From JALOOE01 sp964423545 (lineage in GTDB: Bacteria; Chloroflexota; Anaerolineae; CG2-30-64-16), in assembly GCA_964423545.1 (NCBI GenBank), contig CAYRFV010000020.1, positions 1-33,988 of the forward strand: a stretch of 33,988 nucleotides of DNA, in the 5' to 3' direction. Below, in pieces: positions 30,711-33,988 of this stretch. Below the pieces are notes generated by a model. It was not told the DNA's origin, searched no databases, and saw only the letters and a list, made by a program, of their open reading frames with translations. Position numbers and translations under genes: made by a program. The number at the start of each line of letters is the position of its first letter. The first letter of the stretch is position 1.

Positions 30711-32126
30711 TCAGGGATCCATGATGCGCCGATGCGCCCACTGGCATGCAATGAAGACGACGCCGTCCTGTCGCTCCGTATCGTCGGGAATCACCACAAA
30801 GCTGGCCATACGATGCCAGTGGTCGTAGGGATGGGTGACATATCGGTCGTAGACGGCTACGGTGAGTTCATAGCGGCCCGGCAACAGCGGCAATTCCGGA
30901 ATGATGTAATCCACGCTGCCGCGCCCGTGGACCCGCTGGATCGGAGCGCCGCTCCAGACGGTGTTGGGGCCGTTGATGCGAAGGCCTTGCGTATCATAAA
31001 GCGAGATGCCGAAGGCCGGCGAATCGATCGGCTGAGTCGCTCGATACGACATGCGCACGATGAAGGTCTCGCCCGGCCGGAAGACGTCCTTTGCCGTCCC
31101 ATCGGCATCCAGGATTTCGGCCTTCTCGATACGCACCTCGCCGGAGCCCCACCGGGCCATCTGGCTGGCCACCTTGACCGCAGTGACAGGTGCGCTATCT
31201 TCGCGTCGATCTGCGTCCGTCACACCGCTTGCTTCACCGACCTGGTCCAGCGCCGCTGCTTCGGCCGTTTCATCCGCTTCCGCCATCTCGGACCCGTCTG
31301 CCGATTCAGCTGCGACTGCCTGCTCGGCCGCGAGTGCTTTCTCGGCCGCGAGTGCTTTCTCGGCCGAGATCTTATCCTGTTCGAGCGTCCAGAGCTCCTC
31401 AAGATACTGAGATGTGACTCCTTCGGTCGGGCCATCCGCGCGTGCACGGCCCTCGTCCAGCCAGATCGAGCGTCTGCACAGTCTGCGCACCGACTCGAGG
31501 TCGTGCGACACGAGGATCACGGTCGCGCCGTTGTCCTGAATGTCTCTGATCCGGCGCAGGCAGCGATCCTGAAAGGCTTGATCGCCAACAGCCAGCACTT
31601 CATCGATAATCAGGATGTCAGGCTGGAAGGCCGTGGCAACCGAGAAGCCCAGCCGCATCAGCATCCCCGACGAGTAGTTGCGCACCGGTACATCGATGAA
31701 GCGCTCCAACTCCGAAAACGCCACGATCTCATCCATCTGCCGGCGGATGAAGCTGCGGCTGAGGCCAAGGATCGAGCCGTTCAGCGCAACGTTTTCGCGG
31801 CCGGAGAGATCGGGGTGGAAGCCGGCGCCCAGCTCAAGCAGCGCCGCGACGCGCCCCTGCACGAAGACTGAGCCGGTGGTCGGCAGGATGATGCGCGAGA
31901 TCAGTTTGAGCACGGTGCTTTTGCCCGAGCCATTTGCGCCGATCAAGGCCAACGATTCGCCCGGCTTGATCGCGAAGCTGAGCTCGCGCAGCGCCCAGAA
32001 GCTCTCGCCGCCCTTCGTGCGTCTCCTGTGCAGGGCATTCACGAGGGTCTCTTGGAAAGAGGTCGGTCGTTGGCTATCAAGCGTGAAAAGCTTCGAGACA
32101 CCTTCGAAGCGGATAATCGCACTCAT
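30711..32126 (-). CDS. wzt: Polysaccharide ABC transporter ATPase with C-terminal glycan-binding domain (Wzt-like)
   Basis: 471 residues. Nucleotide-binding domain at 1-245 with Walker A GANGSGKST (63-71), ALLELGAGFHPDLSGREN (the Wzt/TagH-type motif after the Q-loop region), signature YSSGM (151-155), Walker B ILIIDE (171-176) and switch SHD (207-209). A low-complexity Ala/Glu linker (about 252-310), with tandem AEKALA units, leads to a beta-sandwich domain (about 318-460: VFRPGETFIVRMSYRA, LLPGRYELTVAVYD) as in O-antigen Wzt proteins, where it recognises the finished chain. ATG 32126 shares ATGA with the stop of the GT39 gene. The partner permease (Wzm) is not in this window and may lie upstream of it. 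Confidence 0.9.
   Translation of the reverse strand: MSAIIRFEGVSKLFTLDSQRPTSFQETLVNALHRRRTKGGESFWALRELSFAIKPGESLALIGANGSGKSTVLKLISRIILPTTGSVFVQGRVAALLELGAGFHPDLSGRENVALNGSILGLSRSFIRRQMDEIVAFSELERFIDVPVRNYSSGMLMRLGFSVATAFQPDILIIDEVLAVGDQAFQDRCLRRIRDIQDNGATVILVSHDLESVRRLCRRSIWLDEGRARADGPTEGVTSQYLEELWTLEQDKISAEKALAAEKALAAEQAVAAESADGSEMAEADETAEAAALDQVGEASGVTDADRREDSAPVTAVKVASQMARWGSGEVRIEKAEILDADGTAKDVFRPGETFIVRMSYRATQPIDSPAFGISLYDTQGLRINGPNTVWSGAPIQRVHGRGSVDYIIPELPLLPGRYELTVAVYDRYVTHPYDHWHRMASFVVIPDDTERQDGVVFIACQWAHRRIMDP
31323..31366. repeat. 18-bp tandem repeat in the Wzt linker
   Basis: CTCGGCCGCGAGTGCTTT at 31323-31340 and 31341-31358, with a partial third unit after it. In frame it encodes repeated AEKALA. 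Confidence 0.85.
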
Positions 32127-33625
32127 CGATACACCGTCACCGAGCGGGACCCGTCCTGGATGGTCTGAACGGGCTTGAGGCGAGCCTGGACTTCCTGGCG
32201 CAGCGCCTCAACCTCGGGCGGAGTCATCGCCAGGAACACCTCATCATCCCATACCAGCACGGTCGTCCGCGCCAGGAGGCTTTCAGCCGCGCTGCGCGGC
32301 AGCGTATAGAGCATGTGGTGCCGGCGGTCCGCGTAATAGGCTGTGACCGGCGCCTGATGTGCGACCGTGATCACCTCACTGGGGTCGGTGTATTCCTGCA
32401 AATAGCGACCTGTGAGGCGCAGTACATTGTAGAAGCGGTCGTTCTCCAGCAAGCGCCAGCCGTAGCGTGTATCCAGCCATGATGCGACATGGTTCAATGG
32501 CCCCGATGGAAAGCGCAACGGGGATGCCCACAGCACCAGCCCCAGCGCAGCGGCGGCACAAGCTGCCCTCACCCAGCCCCGACTGCCGCGAATGCGCGCA
32601 ATGGCGCCGGCCCAATCGATGCTCGTGCCGATGATCAGGGCGGCCACTGGCAGCACTCCGATCAGATGGCGCAGTTCCTTGAGGCGCACGAGGTTCGAGA
32701 TTCCGATCGCCGAGAGCAAGTAACCCCACAGCAGGACTTGCACGGGGTCCAGACGCAGACGCTGCCTCCCCACCACGGCGATTGCGCTGGCGACCAACCC
32801 CACAAGCAGAGGCAGGCCGAGCAGGTCGAAGAGCAATTGCTGCGCCCATCCGCCGATCGTCACCCCGGCGCGGGGATCCAACAGATTGGCCGCACCCATT
32901 GAGTGCATCCAGCGCTCGATGGCCGCAGTGAACGCGGCTGGGGAGAGGTTCCAGCCCCAAGCCGCCCACAGCGCTGCCGCAAAGACCGTCGGCAGCATCA
33001 GGGCCAGCAGCGGCCACAGGAACGCTCGATGGTGACGCCGGCAGTCAAGGAGCACATAGATCGCGCACCAGCCTGTGAAGAGAAGGGCGAACTCCTTGAA
33101 CAGGGTGGCAGCGGCAAGCATCACGCCTGCGGCCAGCATGTGCGTGTTTGCCTGACCGTGTCTGCCGGGAATGAGCAGAAGCAGGCCAGCCAACATGGCG
33201 CACACCATAGGCACTTCCATCCGAATGAAGAACGCGTGGAGTGCGAAGAAGGCGTTGATGGCGAGTATCAGGGCTGCAATGAAGCCAGCCACTGAGCCGC
33301 TGATGCGCCTGCCGATCTCGAAGGTCAACCACACGCTGCCCAGTCCGAATGCCAGCGTCACGAGGCGCGCGCCGAAGATGCCGGCGTCCGTGGGCTGCGC
33401 GTAGAGACTCAGCAGATAGAGGTACAGCGGGGTGTGTTCGAAGGCCGGTCGCCCCTGCTCACCGAGCGAACGAAAAGGCAATCCTGAGCGCTGGATGTTC
33501 CGCGCCACATCCATGAAAACCGCTTCGTCATATTCGAGCACGCGGACGTTAACGGCCAGCGGGACAATGACGGCCAGCAATGCCGCCATTGTCCCCCACA
33601 GCAGAAGCAGCTCTCGACGGGTCAA
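32123..33625 (-). CDS. GT39-family (ArnT-like) membrane glycosyltransferase
   Basis: 500 residues from TTG 33625, preferred because AAGGAG lies 7 nt upstream and the product then begins MTRRELLLLWGTMAALL, a short cytoplasmic tail and first helix; the frame itself opens 20 codons earlier at another TTG without a ribosome site. The first loop has EYDEAVFMDVARNI (D33, E34), then FEHTPLYLYL (H64, P66), the clear ArnT/PMT signature. About ten transmembrane segments and a soluble C-terminal domain (from about 385: RFYNVLRLTGRYLQEY, VITVAHQAPVTAYYADRR) follow. It is the first complete gene of the polysaccharide operon. Family members use polyprenyl-phosphate sugars at the outer face of the membrane. 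Confidence 0.83.
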   Translation of the reverse strand: MTRRELLLLWGTMAALLAVIVPLAVNVRVLEYDEAVFMDVARNIQRSGLPFRSLGEQGRPAFEHTPLYLYLLSLYAQPTDAGIFGARLVTLAFGLGSVWLTFEIGRRISGSVAGFIAALILAINAFFALHAFFIRMEVPMVCAMLAGLLLLIPGRHGQANTHMLAAGVMLAAATLFKEFALLFTGWCAIYVLLDCRRHHRAFLWPLLALMLPTVFAAALWAAWGWNLSPAAFTAAIERWMHSMGAANLLDPRAGVTIGGWAQQLLFDLLGLPLLVGLVASAIAVVGRQRLRLDPVQVLLWGYLLSAIGISNLVRLKELRHLIGVLPVAALIIGTSIDWAGAIARIRGSRGWVRAACAAAALGLVLWASPLRFPSGPLNHVASWLDTRYGWRLLENDRFYNVLRLTGRYLQEYTDPSEVITVAHQAPVTAYYADRRHHMLYTLPRSAAESLLARTTVLVWDDEVFLAMTPPEVEALRQEVQARLKPVQTIQDGSRSVTVYR

Positions 33626-33632
33626 ACCCTGG

Positions 33633-33638
33633 CTCCTT
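33633..33638 (-). promoter_or_regulatory. Ribosome binding site favouring the TTG start at 33625
   Basis: AAGGAG, 7 nt before TTG 33625; the longer frame beginning at 33685 has no such site. Confidence 0.6.
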
Positions 33639-33743
33639 CCGTTATCGAGCCTCCACCCCGTTCCCGTCGAAGGCCTCTGTCTCAACGAGAACGTCTATCT
33701 CGTCGACGACATTCGTCGCAGGAAAGTGGAATGCCCGCCGCCA

Positions 33744-33988
33744 TTATCGAAGTATCATCGGAAGGTGCGCAGCGTGCGCGTAGGCATAGACAACGCCTGT
33801 GGAGTAGTTATCTTCCTCGGTGATCTCCCAGATCGCGTCGGCGCTGTCGACTTTCACCCAAAAGCGATGGACGCCAAGCGGAAGGTCAGTCCAGAGAACG
33901 GACGCTTGCTGGGACTGGATGACGCACCCATTGATCGGTGCAGACACCGCTGCTGTGCCGATCGCCTGCGTGAGCGTCATGCCGGTGT
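33744..33988 (-). CDS. C-terminal end of a secreted CARDB-like protein (cut by the window edge)
   Basis: The last 80 or so codons of a gene that continues past the right edge; the frame is open to the last base, and the methionine at 33980 need not be the start. The visible part, SVLWTDLPLGVHRFWVKVDS, then IWEITEEDNYSTG, is the second half of a CARDB-type Ig-like fold (G-H-x-x-x-V-K-VD, then E-x-E-DN). The product ends in HLPMILR, similar to the TYLPM ending of the FG-GAP protein at 15673 and common at the ends of exported Chloroflexota proteins. It is 118 bp upstream of the GT39 gene. Confidence 0.7.
   Translation of the reverse strand, partial: TGMTLTQAIGTAAVSAPINGCVIQSQQASVLWTDLPLGVHRFWVKVDSADAIWEITEEDNYSTGVVYAYAHAAHLPMILR

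Overview
The window looks like chromosome of a GC-rich, Gram-positive-like or monoderm bacterium, most probably a member of the Chloroflexota (Caldilineae/Anaerolineae type). This rests on protein style, not on a marker gene: a two-subunit KorAB-type ferredoxin oxidoreductase, GT39/DUF2142-like membrane proteins with C-terminal beta modules, exported FG-GAP proteins with DUF4214 units, and secreted proteins ending in YLP/HLP tails. No rRNA, tRNA, CRISPR array or intact insertion sequence was seen.

Region 1 (1-6160) is central metabolism and housekeeping. A glutamate dehydrogenase gene (+) converges on a divergently controlled gntR-korA-korB operon (-) across a strong bidirectional hairpin terminator. 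Together these can carry glutamate to 2-oxoglutarate to succinyl-CoA plus reduced ferredoxin. The GntR/FCD regulator has a clear -35/-10 promoter with a palindrome just downstream, suggesting autoregulation. A BCP-type peroxiredoxin with its own terminator follows.

Region 2 (6161-15444) holds large polytopic membrane proteins: a DUF2142/GT39-like protein on +, then on - an operon read from 15376 downward, of two GT4 glycosyltransferases, a YfhO-like protein and a GT39-like protein. Its promoter is TTGCCG-17-TATACT.

Region 3 (15673-20510) has two tandem secreted FG-GAP/VCBS beta-propeller proteins. They share a block of about 1,066 bp identical by eye but end differently: one in a short YLPM tail, the other in four DUF4214-type units. 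Both start at TTG behind a strong Shine-Dalgarno. The intergenic DNA carries hairpins and promoter-like repeats.

Region 4 (20697-33988) is a compact cell-surface polysaccharide operon on the - strand. In transcription order it is: the end of a secreted CARDB-like protein (cut by the window edge), a GT39-like enzyme, a Wzt-type ABC ATPase with a glycan-binding C-domain, a long coiled-coil protein, another GT39-like enzyme, then GT4 / coiled-coil / GT4 / coiled-coil / GT4 / GT4 / methyltransferase. Most junctions are 4-bp ATGA or GTGA overlaps.

The most interesting feature is a family of three small proteins interleaved with the glycosyltransferases. They share a PVxGxL...FYVNR...QxxFN core followed by a coiled coil, and have no function I can name. 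They could be membrane tethers, scaffolds or length rulers for the glycan machinery.
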